Of a DNA stretch of 5,957 nucleotides, positions 5,435 through 5,957 are shown piece after piece. The stretch is taken from the NCBI GenBank assembly GCA_030038695.1, contig JASHSN010000341.1, positions 1 to 5,957 of the forward strand, given 5' to 3'. Origin of the DNA: Nitrososphaeraceae archaeon. Its GTDB lineage: Archaea; Thermoproteota; Nitrososphaeria; Nitrososphaerales; Nitrososphaeraceae. The notes beneath the pieces were generated by a model. The model ran no database searches and was not told where the DNA came from. It saw nothing but the letters and a program-made list of their open reading frames with translations. The translations under genes and the position numbers were made by a program. How positions within the stretch are numbered: the stretch's first letter is position 1; the number at the start of each line of letters is the position of its first letter.

Positions 5435-5581
5435 CGGGGATTCGATCAAATCAAGCGAGAGATGGAAAGAGAATATAATACACTACAAGGTGGAACAGTA
5501 AGAGAAGTAGGACCAATGGTCTATGGATATTCAATGACCATTGGACCTGATGGTAAACCAAAAGTAAGAGAATTTGGCTAA
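5429..5581 (+). pseudogene. Hsp20-like N-terminal fragment without alpha-crystallin domain
   Basis: A 50-codon frame from ATG 5429 (TTG 5420 is also possible) reads MLRGFDQIKREMEREY, then VREVGPMVYGYSMTIGP and DGKPKVREFG, followed by TAA. From memory of thaumarchaeal small heat-shock proteins, this matches their N-terminal region: an amphipathic Arg/Glu-rich helix, then a GPxVYGYSMTIGPDGKP segment and VREFGN. In those proteins a linker and the roughly 90-residue alpha-crystallin domain follow; here the frame stops at VREFG and no such domain is seen in any plus frame to the window end. The frame is open upstream to 5390 after TGA. A 13-base direct repeat lies at its 5' end. It may be a remnant left by deletion, or a short expressed peptide that modulates full-length sHSPs. 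The family resemblance is recalled, not searched. Confidence 0.55.
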
Positions 5582-5733
5582 AATCATCAAGAAGTCTTGG
5601 CAGCATGGGCGAGGTTTTCTGAAGAAACTTGCTAATAAACCTGAGCTAAAATGTCTCTTAGATGCTATTAATGGATAAAAACATCACACCGTATCGCACA
5701 TCATATTTTTAGCAGACCGATTACTGAATCTGT

Positions 5734-5957
5734 CTATAAAAGATTGATTCCTTGATTTTGAAAAATCACGATTTCACTAGGTCTATGAGGATGTGATATG
5801 ATATGAACAGAAAGATCATTTACATTCCTCATTTCTACATATAATTTTACTGCGCTTTTGAATCTTAAAAGTCGGTTGCTGGAAGGTGACTGAATCCAGT
5901 CATAACTTTTTTTGTAGCGAATCATGCTCGTAGCAAGGATAGGGATCTGTAAAGTTA
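5734..5957 (-). CDS. Unrecognised ORF, 3' part, may extend past right edge
   Basis: The minus strand is open from the window edge (5957) to TAG at 5736-5734, about 73 codons. An internal ATG at 5925 would give 63 residues beginning MIRYKKSYDWIQSPSSNR, but the frame has no stop upstream within the window, so a longer gene is as likely. The composition is mixed and basic, with KSAVKLYVEMRNVNDLSVHI and a His/Pro-rich SHPHRPSE near the end. There is no recognisable domain. No competing plus-strand gene overlaps it. It converges with the Hsp20-like fragment. It could also be a chance AT-rich open frame. Confidence 0.4.
   Translation of the reverse strand, partial: TLQIPILATSMIRYKKSYDWIQSPSSNRLLRFKSAVKLYVEMRNVNDLSVHIISHPHRPSEIVIFQNQGINLL

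Noticed and set aside
1..5957. CRISPR array or insertion sequence
   Set aside because: There are no regularly spaced repeats, no transposase motif, and no terminal inverted repeats flanked by target duplications. The 13-base direct repeat at 5384/5422 is isolated.

Overview
The window reads as chromosomal DNA of an AT-rich ammonia-oxidising-type archaeon (Thaumarchaeota/Nitrososphaeria). An archaeal Spt5 with NGN and KOW domains, an archaeal ribosomal protein L11 and a group II chaperonin (thermosome) with a Gly/Met-rich tail place it firmly in Archaea. TATA-type promoters, oligo-T transcript ends and a fragment resembling the N-terminal region of thaumarchaeal small heat-shock proteins point to Thaumarchaeota. 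The AT-rich codon use would suit a Nitrosocosmicus-like or Nitrosopumilus-like genome, but the genus is only a guess.

Layout. Bases 1-444 (minus) hold the 5' part of a conserved-looking protein of unknown function that runs off the left edge and probably starts at TTG. Bases 512-787 (minus) hold a doubtful 91-residue ORF with a Cys-x-x-Cys motif; its 3' half lies in a hairpin-rich, relatively GC-rich patch. Bases 788-1352 are AT-rich and hold only weak short ORFs and promoter-like TATA sequences. The core is a plus-strand block: spt5 (1353-2024), rpl11 (2206-2688) and the thermosome gene (2837-4498). Each has its own plausible promoter, and the spacers contain oligo-T tracts or hairpins, so this looks like consecutive single genes rather than one tight operon. 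A 394-base spacer follows, then a small three-helix membrane protein (4893-5225). Next come an inverted repeat, a 13-base direct repeat and an Hsp20-like N-terminal fragment with no alpha-crystallin domain (to 5581). The right edge carries the 3' part of an unrecognised minus-strand ORF.

How the genes relate. Spt5 (RNA polymerase processivity) and L11 (ribosomal GTPase-centre stalk base) are gene-expression housekeeping genes that are neighbours in many archaea. Here the usual partners, secE before spt5 and L1/L10/L12 after L11, are not seen next to them. The thermosome gene and the Hsp20-like remnant give the right half a protein-folding theme. The points most worth following are the perfect 10-bp inverted repeat directly before the thermosome Shine-Dalgarno, the acidic N-terminal extension of Spt5, and the truncated sHSP. 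I did not find a convincing undescribed multi-gene system.
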